Notes: a model not told the origin generated them from the letters alone. 64,000 nt of DNA from Pseudarthrobacter sp. NS4 (GCF_024758005.1 NZ_CP103288.1:1922001-1986000); one strand, 5' to 3'; shown: positions 1 to 8,218, numbered from the stretch's first letter. Made by a program: numbers and translations.

Positions 1-266
1 GTATCCGGATGCGTTTTCTTGCGTTGTCAGTGACATGGAAGTCCGGGCTGGTGTTGCCGTACCCGCTTGCATGGCCGTTCACCCCCAGCACACCCTCGAT
101 TCTTCCTCAAAATGATTGCTTCGTGATCTGATAATCCACTGGAGCCCTCCATAAGACCCGCCCGAAAACTGCCCGGTGGGGGACCCTAAAGCTACAGTCA
201 AAAACGACCGTAAAATCGGTGGTTTGAGGGGCCGAGAGGCCAGAGAATGCTTGATGTCGGGGGAAT

Positions 267-722
267 ATGGCAGTCAACGGCCACCAGGAACACGATGATG
301 CAGTGCGTACCGAGCATGAAGCGGCTCTTGCCCGCGGGGAGCAACGGGTTTTGTACCTAACCAAGGACGGGATGCTGCACAGCTACACCAAAAAAGAGTT
401 GGGAGGTCCACCTAACGGAAGTACACGGTGGTGGCAGAACCTGCCCGCGCTGCTGTTCCTGCTGCCCATGCTGTCCCTCGGCATATACGTATTCATCACA
501 AATCCGGTTGGAAAGGCGAGTGCCCAATGGGCAACCTTGTTCGGTGCAGTGCTGATGGCCCTGGCAGCCGTTTACCTCATCTGGGAAATGGTGGTTGTGT
601 ATCGCAGTCGGGAGGAACGCCTCCGGCGGGGATCGCCTGATCCACTTCGCATCTCCGGGGCCAAGACCAAGCTTCCCGAGTCCTATACGCAATCACAACC
701 AATTAGGAAGAGCCGATGGTGA
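267..722 (+). CDS. Hypothetical membrane protein with two predicted transmembrane segments
   Basis: 151 residues, not recognised. The N-terminal half is polar and acidic. Two hydrophobic stretches follow at about residues 57-75 (rich in Leu and Pro) and 88-112, then a basic, Arg/Lys-rich tail, so both ends probably face the cytoplasm. The ATG at 267 follows a GGGGG run at a short distance; two upstream ATGs at 247 and 254 are in other frames. The gene stands alone, with no coding neighbour within 300 bases downstream. No function is proposed. Confidence 0.6.
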   Translation: MAVNGHQEHDDAVRTEHEAALARGEQRVLYLTKDGMLHSYTKKELGGPPNGSTRWWQNLPALLFLLPMLSLGIYVFITNPVGKASAQWATLFGAVLMALAAVYLIWEMVVVYRSREERLRRGSPDPLRISGAKTKLPESYTQSQPIRKSRW

Positions 723-1081
723 ACGATCCCTGATCCTTTAGTAAGACGGGGACGCGCTAATCGAGAATTTTTGATGTGAATCGCTGCCATAAGTGGCGGC
801 GTACTTGAGGCGGTAACCGACACTGGTCCCCAGGTGTGAAGAGTAACCAGCCTCCGCATGGATGCACTGGGTTGGCTCCAGATTCAGCACATCAGCTACC
901 GTACGCCAGGCTGAACCCGGCGAAGGAAGCCGAACTGTGAATGCTGTTATTCCATGCTGCAGGCAGGGCCCTTCCTCAGCTTGAGAACCGGTGACAGCCT
1001 CTAGATGCGAAGGAGGGCCGCCCCGGGTCGGGGCGGCCCTCCTTGTGGCAGCAGGAACCTGCCTGCATGATGGTGCCGGTG
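723..1081. other. Intergenic region
   Basis: About 360 bases between two convergent genes. No ORF with convincing codon use or ribosome-binding site was seen. Its only clear content is the strong hairpin at 1010-1044. Confidence 0.6.
1010..1044 (-). terminator. Strong hairpin terminator, possibly bidirectional
   Basis: A perfect 15-bp stem (1010-1024 with 1030-1044) and a 5-base loop. It lies just past the stop codon of the minus-strand secreted-protein gene (stop at 1082) and also follows the plus-strand gene ending at 722. There is no long U tract on either side, so termination is inferred from stem strength and position. Confidence 0.75.
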
Positions 1082-1420
1082 CTAGAGGACGTCAACGACG
1101 ACGACGAGCACGTTGTCCACGACGGTGACATCCACGACGTCCTGGACGTCGATGTCGTTGTCGTTCAGGGCGTTGACCGTAATGCCGTTGAGCACGTTGT
1201 TCACGGGAACGTCCACGTCGATGTTGCTCAGGATGTCACCGTTGACGGTGACGAGCTGGATCTGGTCGATGTCTACTGTGCGGTCCGCGTTCACTGCCGC
1301 GGCGACAAGGCCGCCGACGGCTCCTGCGTTCTGGTTGGTGGCTGCCTGGGCCATTCCGGCGCCGCCGAATGCCAGCGAAGAGGTGAGGGCTGCTGTGGCA
1401 AGTGTCTTGGTGATCTGCAT
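1082..1420 (-). CDS. Small secreted Val/Asp-rich protein
   Basis: 112 residues. The N-terminus is a typical Sec signal peptide: basic start (MQITK), hydrophobic core, and an AQA-type cleavage site near residue 26. The mature part of about 86 residues is dominated by Val, Asp, Asn and Ile, has no Cys, and has alternating hydrophobic/acidic character (for example NDNDIDVQDV), ending in a VVVV-containing tail. That pattern suggests beta-rich structure or self-assembly at the cell surface, but this is inference. A GAAGGAG ribosome-binding site sits about 8 bases before the ATG, supporting the start. It does not match chaplins or rodlins in any motif I could recognise. Confidence 0.7.
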   Translation of the reverse strand: MQITKTLATAALTSSLAFGGAGMAQAATNQNAGAVGGLVAAAVNADRTVDIDQIQLVTVNGDILSNIDVDVPVNNVLNGITVNALNDNDIDVQDVVDVTVVDNVLVVVVDVL

Positions 1421-1610
1421 GGGTCGTACTCCTTCGTTGAGCGAAAGGGGGTTCTAATCCCGGTGCGTGCCTCACGTTACGCATGGGGCTGATGTTCAGC
1501 AAATCGGTCGTAAGGTTACTTACTATTGTCCGTGTCCGGGCATCATCCGGACGTTTGCGCGCCGAGTACCAGTCCTATATATGCGCCCAAAACGAGGATC
1601 AATCAACGGT

Positions 1611-2054
1611 TCAGGGGTTTTCCATCAGGACCTTGAGGTTGGCTAGGGCCTTCTCGTCGTCTCGCTTGAAGATCAGCTTTAGAAGGGGGAGGGCGAACCG
1701 GGCCAGCCCGGTTACTTGGAAATCCACTTTGCTGATGAGTCGACAGGTGTTGGCACCGGTGGGCTCGACCAGGTATGAGGCGACTCCGGTCATCTTGCCC
1801 GAGGGTAGCTCGAAGGCGACGAAGCGGCCAGGTTCGTAGGCGATGAAGCGATTACGGGTGACGATCTTCATCCCTGCGAATCGCCGCGTTAGTTCATGCT
1901 CGGTGCCAACGCCGAGAGGACCCGGCGTGATGCGCCGTATCTCGTCGATGCCGCTTTGCCATCTGGGCGCGTTCGTGTGGTCTGCGACGAAATCGAAGAC
2001 CTTTGAAGCCGGAGCCTGCAGCTCGGTGATCGTTTCCAGTTGGAGCCTTCTCAT
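1611..2054 (-). CDS. SRPBCC family protein (polyketide cyclase/dehydrase-like)
   Basis: 147 residues, the usual size for a single START/SRPBCC helix-grip domain. The N-terminal strand (ETITELQAPASKVFDFVAD) and following N-x-P-x-W segment are typical of the polyketide cyclase 2 group, which bind hydrophobic ligands or lipids in an internal cavity. The specific ligand is unknown. The ATG overlaps the stop of the upstream minus-strand reading frame by ATGA, suggesting translational coupling to that small, apparently interrupted gene. Confidence 0.8.
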   Translation of the reverse strand: MRRLQLETITELQAPASKVFDFVADHTNAPRWQSGIDEIRRITPGPLGVGTEHELTRRFAGMKIVTRNRFIAYEPGRFVAFELPSGKMTGVASYLVEPTGANTCRLISKVDFQVTGLARFALPLLKLIFKRDDEKALANLKVLMENP

Positions 2055-2308
2055 GAGGCTTCCTTTCTCTGCTTCACCGTTTCCCCCGGTAGCGGGAAAT
2101 TCGCTCCAGGTGTTCCAGCCCCTCCGGTGCTAAGGCCCCAGCGTAGCTTTTCAATCCTCTGGGGCAGTTGTGCGATGAAGTTTTGAACGAATACTTTCCA
2201 GACTCCGTCGTCATCAAGATCGGTGCGCCGCCACTTGAGTACGGATTCGTCCAGATGGGGCAGGAACCTGCGTCAGGTGTGGCCATGGTTGCCGTCAAGT
2301 TTGTGCAT
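2051..2308 (-). pseudogene. Small conserved-looking reading frame interrupted by an in-frame TGA
   Basis: Reading from the ATG at 2308, 11 residues are followed by TGA at 2273-2275. The same frame then stays open for about 73 codons with protein-like composition (segments HLDESVLKWRRTDLDDDG and QLPQRIEKLRWG) and ends with a TGA that overlaps the SRPBCC start by four bases. The perfect overlap and the acidic/aromatic content suggest one original gene of about 85 residues carrying a nonsense change, perhaps Trp TGG to TGA. No selenocysteine context was recognised. The family is unknown. A sequencing error is an equal possibility. Confidence 0.45.
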
Positions 2309-2687
2309 TCTCAAGATTAGCTCAATTAGTAACGTCGTTGTATAAACACTCTTCCTTTGACTTGCCCCTGCCCCTAGTGTGGATTTCCCCAAGCTCGTCC
2401 AAGGGGTCAATGAAAATGCCAGTGGCGCAGACAGGGGAAGTTGGGCCGGAGGATTTGCAAGAGCCCGGCATTCCGGAATCATCCGAGGCGGGTCGGCGAT
2501 CATCTGATGAGTGGATGAGCAACTCGACGCTGCTGCTTCGAGGACCCGGGCAATTCAGGCGTGCAGACTGGCCATGAGCCAGAGTTGAGCAGAAACAGTC
2601 CTGAAGGTGTGGTTATTAAGTTTATGGGCGTTTGCCATTGCTGCTAAAGGTCCTTCCGCTGACTTGATCACGGTGACCCGGGCTGGT
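2309..2687. other. Intergenic region, AT-richer in part
   Basis: Short open frames exist on both strands, including a 66-codon minus-strand frame ending near 2322, but none has a good ribosome-binding site or a recognisable domain. It probably carries the promoter for the two minus-strand genes below it. Confidence 0.4.
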
Positions 2688-2987
2688 TCAGCTTTCGCAC
2701 TCGGTGCAGCACTTGTTTCCGTCGCTTTCCCTGGCGAGTTGGCTGCGGTGGTGAACCAGGAAGCAGGACACGCAGGTGAACTCGTCGGGTTGGACCGGCA
2801 CAATGTGGACCAGCAGTTCTGCACTTGAAAGGTCAGCGCCGGGAAGTTCGAAAGTATCGGCAAGGTCGCCGTCGTCCACGTCGATGACAGCCGCCGCGGG
2901 TGAGGCCTTGTCTGTCTTGAGCTCATCGGGTGGCTCCGCCGTCTCGTCATCGGCCCTTGTGCGGGGTGCGTCGTAGTCGATGGACAC
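2688..2987 (-). CDS. DUF4193 family protein
   Basis: 99 residues, full length for this actinobacterial family. Recognised by the SIDYDAPR start, the acidic Asp-rich middle, the ELPGADLS motif and the C-terminal Cys cluster FTCVSCFLVHHRSQLA followed by a terminal CC-x2-C. The Cys pairs look like a small zinc site. The start is GTG with AAAGGAG six bases upstream. Function is not established for the family. Confidence 0.88.
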   Translation of the reverse strand: MSIDYDAPRTRADDETAEPPDELKTDKASPAAAVIDVDDGDLADTFELPGADLSSAELLVHIVPVQPDEFTCVSCFLVHHRSQLARESDGNKCCTECES

Positions 2988-3134
2988 TGGTTCTCCTTTA
3001 TGTCTTGCCCAGGAGGTATGTCGGGATCACCCTCGGCAGTGCCGGTGCGGGTCTGTCCGGTGCGCGACGCCGGAATGGACCTTTCCGGTGTCAGCAGCAG
3101 GACAGGCCCGCAGTCCCCGGTGGCTTCTTGTGGT

Positions 3135-3629
3135 TTAGGTTTGGGTTCCGGCATATGTTCCACTGCCAGCGGTGTCACTTTCGCTGGTGCTGGTTCCGCG
3201 GTTTGCTCCGGTTGCTTCGCCGCTGTGGGTGATCGGTATCTTCCGTGACGGTCTTTCCTGCTGCTCGGATACCGGGATCCGGACTTCGAGGATCCCGTCG
3301 GTGTAGGAAGCGCGGATGTCTTCTTCCTTGACAGCCCCTGGCAGGGCTACTGTCCGGGAGAAGGTGCCGTACCGGAATTCTGAGCGGTACCCGCTCTTGT
3401 CTTTGTGCTCCGATTTCTCCTCATGGCGTACGTCGATGCGAAGCTCGTCCCCGGTCAGCGTGATGTCAACGTCCTTGCCAGGATCAATCCCTGGCACCTC
3501 AGCTTTGACCACCATCGAATCGCCCTCGCGGTACTCCTCAACCCGGAGCCAGGACCTTGCTTCGCCTTCCAGGAACCGACGGACAGGATCGGCAATGTCC
3601 ACGCCGGACCACCGCAGAAGATTGTTCAT
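3135..3629 (-). CDS. Hsp20/alpha-crystallin small heat-shock protein
   Basis: 164 residues. ATP-independent holdase chaperone expected to bind unfolding proteins and form oligomers in the cytoplasm. The alpha-crystallin domain spans about residues 35-130, with the conserved AEVPGIDPGKDVDI region, the YRSEFRYGTFSRTVALP strand pair and the closing DGILEVRIP motif. The C-terminal tail carries an I-x-I-like KIPI motif and then a Ser/Thr/Gly-rich extension. The ATG at 3629 was chosen because AGGAGG lies seven bases upstream; an upstream in-frame start at 3671 lacks this. It sits next to DUF4193, consistent with a stress-related neighbourhood. Confidence 0.92.
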   Translation of the reverse strand: MNNLLRWSGVDIADPVRRFLEGEARSWLRVEEYREGDSMVVKAEVPGIDPGKDVDITLTGDELRIDVRHEEKSEHKDKSGYRSEFRYGTFSRTVALPGAVKEEDIRASYTDGILEVRIPVSEQQERPSRKIPITHSGEATGANRGTSTSESDTAGSGTYAGTQT

Positions 3630-3924
3630 CGTGCTGCCTCCTATTTGCTGCCCAGCCCCCGCAACCGACACGGCCGGGGCCGGGATCGGATTTGAACAGC
3701 ATTAAAATACGCCTGCATGGCCCTGTTGTTAAGCCCGAAGAAATGCCCACCGACGGGGGACTGGCGGGCTTTCGTAGACGCGCTGCAGGCAGCAGGTTTT
3801 GACCATCAGCTGAATGATCCCGGAGACGAAAAGCTCGAAACTGATCTTCTCTTGGCGTGCGATGTACCCTTAGCGGGATCCTCAGACCCTGGTTTTGGGA
3901 AACTGGAAAGGTGGAACAAAAGAG

Positions 3925-4194
3925 ATGACACTCCAAAACGAGTGGGACCGACTTGACTCAGAGACGCGCCAGTGGCTCTTGGATAATCCAGGATGCGTAA
4001 TGGTGCCGCACACCGTCAGTGCCAGGATCAAGGAAATTGCTGCAGGGCACATCGAAGTTGATGAACACGGCCAAATGCTGCTTTCCCGAGAGGACCTCGA
4101 TTTCATCCGCGAGAAGGGCACGGGTGTCGGAACACGCGAAATCAGCGAGGAATTGCAGTTCTTTGATGCAACGCAGCCCCGAAAGCGCGAATAA
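3925..4194 (+). CDS. Hypothetical small protein
   Basis: 89 residues, hydrophilic, no signal peptide or membrane segment. Contains a helical N-terminus (NEWDRLDSETRQWLLDNPG) and a charged C-terminal half. The ATG at 3925 follows AAAGGTGG and AAGAG stretches; a TTG at 3895 could add ten residues. Codon use is typical of the surrounding genes. The family is not recognised. The 250 bases between this gene and hsp20 contain short open frames without support. Confidence 0.6.
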   Translation: MTLQNEWDRLDSETRQWLLDNPGCVMVPHTVSARIKEIAAGHIEVDEHGQMLLSREDLDFIREKGTGVGTREISEELQFFDATQPRKRE

Positions 4195-4287
4195 GCCGCA
4201 GCCGCGCAGGACAGTGCAGTCTGCTGTGTCGTTCCTGCTCAATATGTGGGGCATCGCCTTTTTTCGGCCAGGCGCGGAGTTAGGGGC

Positions 4288-4891
4288 CTAGCGACCGCTC
4301 AAGAAACTGTTTGTGAGCAGTCTCAGGCTTGCGGGAGTAGCTGCCAACTCTATGGTCCCTTTATCGGTACTGACCGTTAGGACTTCATTCCGCGGAAAGG
4401 TTGACCACTTGGGCCTTGCCGGCTGGCCAACCAGGCGCAGCTCTGGAGCTTGCGATGAGTCCGCTGCCAGTCGCGGGGATCGTTGTCTGAAACAGGAACC
4501 GGCCCGGTTCAATTTTCGCGTATCCTGCTGCCCACTTCCCCTTGAGTGTTGATCCACTTTTCCGAAGGGCGCATTGGAAAAGACCTTGTTCGGCGTCCCG
4601 TGCAACACGTCGTCTTTGCATGGAAATGATCGGCGACGAGACCAGCGCAGTTAGGGCAATGGTGGCCGGAATGAGAATGGCCAGCGCCGGCCAGTGTCCC
4701 ACGATGGCGCTTAAGGGAGGGAACGCGAACAGCAGGATTACCGCCGCCGGAAGGACATGCAGGCTACCCAAGTCGTAGACCTTTTCCACCCAGCTTCGGG
4801 GCGCCGGCTCCAGGTTCACTTCCCTCATCGGCAGTCTTTGACCTTCCTGCACACATGCGTACGCTACGCCCTTACCCTCGGGTTGGCTCAT
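4288..4891 (-). pseudogene. Frameshifted conserved membrane protein, possibly DUF2550-like
   Basis: From an ATG at 4891 (AGGA eight bases upstream) one frame encodes a polar N-terminus, a membrane hairpin at about residues 45-85 and a soluble part beginning near FQCALRKSG, then runs to an odd end at 4385. A second frame continues from about 4480 to 4288 with sensible protein (LRLVGQPARPKWSTFPRN and VLTVSTDKGTIELAATP). Joining the two gives a coherent protein of about 200 residues with an N-terminal anchor and a C-terminal beta-rich domain. The shift lies at about 4440-4490. The DUF2550 comparison rests on a CALR-like motif and is tentative. Confidence 0.55.
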
Positions 4892-4929
4892 AGAGAGGTT
4901 CCTGTGCCGAGACGGTTGAATTTGGACTT

Positions 4930-5181
4930 TTAGGGCGGGCCATGTTTGGGGAGGCGGCTGCGCCGGCGGTTGGCTGCGAAGTAGGTCAGAGAGGCCATGG
5001 CGGCGAAGAAGAACACGATGGCGAGAAAGTAGTTGGAAATCAGCAGCATCCAGATGCAGCACAGCAGCAGTGCCGGCGGGAGGAGGATGGCCGTTGCCCA
5101 GAATGTCTTGCCTTGGTGCCGGCTGGTTCCGTCCTTGTTTCCTTGGGCCGGATTTTCCTGGTTGTTGGGTTCAGAGTTCAT
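4930..5181 (-). CDS. Small membrane protein
   Basis: 83 residues. Polar Asn/Gln-rich N-terminus, then two adjoining hydrophobic helices at about 28-48 and 49-68, and a basic Arg-rich tail that probably stays in the cytoplasm. It lies 38 bases upstream of the frameshifted membrane gene on the same strand, so the two may form an operon. GGAAA precedes the ATG. Family not recognised. Confidence 0.6.
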   Translation of the reverse strand: MNSEPNNQENPAQGNKDGTSRHQGKTFWATAILLPPALLLCCIWMLLISNYFLAIVFFFAAMASLTYFAANRRRSRLPKHGPP

Positions 5182-5294
5182 GCCGTTTCCATGCCGATGG
5201 GGTAGCGCTCGGGAGTCCGGTGCGGTGCCGGTTCGGAATCGTCGGGCGGATCCGTAACGATGATCGTGGGTGGACGTGATGCTGGTGTTCTGAT

Positions 5295-5708
5295 TCAGAG
5301 GTGCCCGGGAGGGTGGGCCGCTGTGGCGGTGGATGGGTGCTCTATGGCCAGGACCGAGATATCGATGCGCCCGGGGATGAGGCCGGTGTGGCTGATGGTC
5401 CGGGCGAGCTGCTCCCGGACGGCCTGGGCGACGTTCAGCGCTGAGAAGGCGATATCGGTGGCGATGTCGAGTTGGACGTCGGCGATGCCGTTGTGGACGC
5501 TGACGAAGACGCCGTCGCGCCGGGCGAAAGTGGCACGGGTGTCTGTCCTGCGGAGATTTTTGATTGTTCCTGTTCCCAGGTGGGTGAGAAGGCTTGTCAG
5601 GGTCGGTTCGAGTCGGAGGACACCTGGTGTATCCAGGGCGGTGCGGGCAGCAAGGTCGGCTATGAGGCGGTGGCTGATCAGCCGGGCTTCGAGGGGATGG
5701 TCAGACAT
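5295..5708 (-). CDS. Asp23/Gls24 family envelope stress protein
   Basis: 137 residues. Asp23/Gls24 proteins are soluble or membrane-tethered proteins tied to alkaline and cell-envelope stress in Gram-positive bacteria. The family pattern is visible: an N-terminal helix leading to TPGVLRLEP, a central SVHNGIADVQLDIATDI strand segment, a helix (VREQLARTI) and a C-terminal strand ISVLAIEH. It overlaps the upstream Asp23-fusion gene by eight bases and is the last gene of a three-gene minus-strand operon headed by the ECF sigma factor. Confidence 0.8.
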   Translation of the reverse strand: MSDHPLEARLISHRLIADLAARTALDTPGVLRLEPTLTSLLTHLGTGTIKNLRRTDTRATFARRDGVFVSVHNGIADVQLDIATDIAFSALNVAQAVREQLARTISHTGLIPGRIDISVLAIEHPSTATAAHPPGHL

Positions 5709-6285
5709 CGTAGAAATCCTCCACCGTGATGTTGATGGTCCCGGCGTTCAGCCCGACGTGGGCTGTGATCACGCTGATGATCCGCTGACGCAGCAGCTCG
5801 GCGGTTCCGGGAATGTCAGTGCCGGAGGCAACGGCGATTCGAAGGTTAACCGAGATGTCGGCGGTCCCGGCCGGGCGCGGGCCGTCCGCGATATCCGGGA
5901 CAGGGTGGACGCGGCAGCGACGGGCACGTACTCCCGGAAGGGCATCGGCGCCGAACCAGATGACTGAGATGATGGCTTGTTCGCTCATCGCGATGCCCCC
6001 CTGGTCACCCCGGTAGACGGGGAGCAGGTTGCCCCTTCGGACTTCGGCGCGGGCCAGGTTCATGACGGCGTCCTTGACGACGTGATGCGGCTGCAGGGAG
6101 GTGTCTTCTGCATCATTATCCCGAAGCCTGCGGGTGGCTTCCGCTAGGTTTGCCAGACTGGCCCGTGCCGTCCGGCACTGGACGCAGCCGTTTTCATGGG
6201 CGGTGGGGGGCTCTTTGATGGCTGCCCAGGCCTCATCGATGCTGCGGCCACAGCCCAGGCGGGGGATTGTTTGATCTATTGCCAT
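5701..6285 (-). CDS. Zinc-finger anti-sigma-like domain fused to an Asp23/Gls24 domain
   Basis: 194 residues. The first 45 residues contain H-x3-C-x2-C (HENGCVQC), the zinc motif of anti-sigma domains that hold ECF sigma factors. Residues about 65-194 are Asp23/Gls24-like, with HHVVKDAVMNLARAEVRRG, a DISVNLRIAVASG strand and a C-terminal NITVEDFYDV. There is no membrane helix, so any control of the sigma factor would be cytoplasmic. The gene overlaps the upstream ECF gene by ten bases and the downstream asp23 by eight, which implies translational coupling. That this protein inhibits the adjacent sigma factor is inference from motif and position. Confidence 0.75.
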   Translation of the reverse strand: MAIDQTIPRLGCGRSIDEAWAAIKEPPTAHENGCVQCRTARASLANLAEATRRLRDNDAEDTSLQPHHVVKDAVMNLARAEVRRGNLLPVYRGDQGGIAMSEQAIISVIWFGADALPGVRARRCRVHPVPDIADGPRPAGTADISVNLRIAVASGTDIPGTAELLRQRIISVITAHVGLNAGTINITVEDFYDV

Positions 6286-6878
6286 TGACTCATCTTTTCC
6301 GCGAGTTGAGCGCGTGCCCTAGCGAGGCGGCCTCTGACCGTCTGTTCACTGACCTTCAGCGTTGCCGCTATTTCAGCGTAGCTGCGTTCGTGGATTTCCC
6401 GCAGGAGCCAGCAGGCGCGCTGCTCGGGCGGGAGACTTAGCAGCGCTGTTGCCAGGCCGTCCATCTCACAGGAGATTTCCGCTTCCCGGGCGGGATCGCC
6501 TCCGGCTCCCGGCCCCGTGGAGGACCCCGCAGTTGCTTGCAGAGTCGCCGATTCCTGCACGACCTCCGCCTGACTGGAACGTCGCCGCAGACTGTCCAGG
6601 CAGCGGTTGATGGCCATCTGGTAAAGCCACCCGCTGAAAGCCTGCACGTTTTTCAGCAGCGGCAGCTTTCTCCAGCAGGCCACCAGGGTGTCCTGCACGA
6701 CGTCTTCGGCGTCGCCCCGGTCATGCAGCATCCGGAAAGCGAGACGGAAAAGTCTGCCCTGATACGCCTCGACGAGGTATTCGAAAGCTTCCAGGTTGCC
6801 GTCCTGGGCCCGAGCGACGACGGTCGCTTCGTCCAGATCCTCGGGCCGTGTCAGGACAACGGGTTCACGTTCATCCAT
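6276..6878 (-). CDS. ECF-type RNA polymerase sigma factor
   Basis: 200 residues. Region 2 is clear (FRLAFRMLHDRGDAEDVVQDTLVACWRKL, residues about 45-75 including the promoter-melting segment), as is region 4 (LPPEQRACWLLREIHERSYAEIAATL and the recognition helix VSEQTVRGRLARAR). A Gly/Ser/Pro-rich linker joins them. The ATG at 6878 gives the standard ECF length; longer in-frame starts add an unlikely leader. It heads an operon with the zinc-finger/Asp23 fusion and another asp23, and faces a divergent asp23-amaP operon across about 210 bases, so both operons are plausible targets. Confidence 0.9.
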   Translation of the reverse strand: MDEREPVVLTRPEDLDEATVVARAQDGNLEAFEYLVEAYQGRLFRLAFRMLHDRGDAEDVVQDTLVACWRKLPLLKNVQAFSGWLYQMAINRCLDSLRRRSSQAEVVQESATLQATAGSSTGPGAGGDPAREAEISCEMDGLATALLSLPPEQRACWLLREIHERSYAEIAATLKVSEQTVRGRLARARAQLAEKMSQWQ

Positions 6879-7087
6879 CGTCAACGCCGTCCCCTTTGCC
6901 CCCCGAACCGCGCCACCCAGGGTCCGGGGCTTATGAACAATGTTTTCAGACGGCGCCGGTAATGGGAATGCCCCGGTGCGGGGAAGCAGGGACAAAACAG
7001 TCTGCCTATCCGCGTGACATTTGGCGGGGACGTGCGTCTTTAACCATGTAGGCAACATCGCATCGGTTGATTGAGGAGATGGTTCCC
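6879..7087. promoter_or_regulatory. Divergent promoter region between the ECF operon and the asp23-amaP operon
   Basis: About 209 bases separate the two start codons. Both operons encode Asp23-type proteins, so shared control by the ECF sigma factor is a reasonable guess. I could not assign -35/-10 elements with confidence. A GAGGAG ribosome-binding site at 7073-7078 serves the GTG at 7088. Confidence 0.45.
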
Positions 7088-7588
7088 GTGACAGAAACCC
7101 AGCAGAGCCGCGAACAGTCCGGTGGCACGGTGGCGACCGAGGAGGGGCAGAAACGGGACGCCCCCGTTGAGAAGCGCCGCACGACCGACCTGCTGCACAC
7201 GGACCGGGGGGATACCACCATTGAGGAAACGGTGGTCCAGAAGCTGGCCGGCATGGCTACCCGTGAGGTTCCCGGTGTGTATGCGATGGGAAGCGCTGCC
7301 CGGCGAGCGTTCGGCGCGATGACCGAGCGGATTCCCGGTTCCCAGACGAATGTCAGCGGTGGGGTGAGCGTGGAGAAGGGCGAACGCCAGGCCGCCATCG
7401 ATTTGAGCATCGTCGTCGAGTACGGAATGTCCATCGTCGAGGTGAGCCAGGATATCCGGCGCAATGTCATCCAGTCGGTGGAGCGCGCGACCGGTCTGGA
7501 GGTGCTGGAAGTGAACGTTCACGTCACCGATGTTCATCTGCCCGAAGAAGAGCAGGCCGAAGAGGACACCAAGAAGCCTTTGGAGTAA
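7088..7588 (+). CDS. Asp23/Gls24 family envelope stress response protein
   Basis: 166 residues and the most canonical Asp23 protein here. A polar, charged N-terminal 35 residues precede the domain: TTIEETVVQKLAGMATREVPGVYAMG, a short helix ARRAFGAMTERI, then the strands AAIDLSIVVEYGMSIVEVSQDIRRNV and LEVLEVNVHVTDVHLP, and an acidic tail. The GTG at 7088 is preferred because GAGGAG lies nine bases upstream; a TTG at 7067 is possible. It is the first gene of a plus-strand operon with DUF2273, asp23, DUF6286 and amaP. By analogy with staphylococcal Asp23 it is probably held at the membrane by AmaP. Confidence 0.92.
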   Translation: MTETQQSREQSGGTVATEEGQKRDAPVEKRRTTDLLHTDRGDTTIEETVVQKLAGMATREVPGVYAMGSAARRAFGAMTERIPGSQTNVSGGVSVEKGERQAAIDLSIVVEYGMSIVEVSQDIRRNVIQSVERATGLEVLEVNVHVTDVHLPEEEQAEEDTKKPLE

Positions 7589-7646
7589 CCACGTCCCCCG
7601 CTCTGCCTCGTTTTCGGGAGGTAACCGATTTTGGAAGGAGTGCCGC

Positions 7647-7826
7647 ATGTCCACTACACGATGGTGTCTGGGAGTCGGCCTGGTACTAGGAATCGTCTTG
7701 GCCTTCGGAGGTTTTACTGCCTTGGTGATAGTGGTCCTGTTTGGCCTGGTTGGGCTGATCGTGGGCCGTGTTGCGGAAGGGAAACTGGATCTGCAGGCAT
7801 TGTTCGGTAAAGCATCCAGCCGATGA
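7647..7826 (+). CDS. DUF2273-like small integral membrane protein
   Basis: 59 residues. Two hydrophobic segments (about residues 7-22 and 23-42) joined by a short FGG turn are followed by GRVAEGKLDLQALF, which matches the conserved G-x-G-x-IDL ending of DUF2273 proteins. These are found next to asp23 and amaP in Firmicutes as well. GGAAGGAG seven bases upstream fixes the ATG. The stop overlaps the ATG of the next asp23 gene by ATGA, so translation is coupled. Confidence 0.8.
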   Translation: MSTTRWCLGVGLVLGIVLAFGGFTALVIVVLFGLVGLIVGRVAEGKLDLQALFGKASSR

Positions 7827-8218
7827 ATGCCACTGCAGCGCAGGCAGGCTCCCGGGACCTGGCTTCGCGGGGGCGCACTGTCCTTGACCGTAAGGTGCTG
7901 GAGAAGATCGCCGGTCAGGTCGCCAGCGAAGAGTCTTTCGCCGGCGGGTCCTCAGGAGGGTTTCTGGGCATCGGAGCACGTTCGGACTTTTCTGCCCGGC
8001 CCAAAGTAACGGTGGAGCTTGCGGGCAATATCGCCGTGCTCAGGGTGGAAATAGGGCTGCTCTACCCGGTACCGCTGCGCCAGGCAACCGAACAGCTGCG
8101 ACGCCGGATCAGCGGACGTGTCAGCGCCCTGACCGGGGTGGAGGTGCGCCAGATCGACATCACAGTGTCCTGGCTGAAACCAGCCGATGAATCCACCGGC
8201 CGCCGGAGGCTGTTATGA
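7823..8218 (+). CDS. Short Asp23/Gls24 family protein
   Basis: 131 residues. The Asp23 pattern is seen in VLDRKVLEKIAGQVASEE, the strand pair PKVTVELAGNIAVLRVEIGLLYP, and the closing GVEVRQIDITVSWL. The usual PGV motif is replaced by a Gly/Ser-rich loop, so this is a divergent paralogue of the 7088 gene. Both ends overlap neighbours (ATGA with DUF2273 upstream, four bases with the DUF6286 gene downstream), showing a tightly packed operon. Confidence 0.82.
   Translation: MNATAAQAGSRDLASRGRTVLDRKVLEKIAGQVASEESFAGGSSGGFLGIGARSDFSARPKVTVELAGNIAVLRVEIGLLYPVPLRQATEQLRRRISGRVSALTGVEVRQIDITVSWLKPADESTGRRRLL

Noticed and set aside
2273..2275. Selenocysteine codon in the small ORF
   Set aside because: No selenocysteine-insertion hairpin was seen after the TGA and no selenoprotein family was recognised; nonsense or error is simpler.
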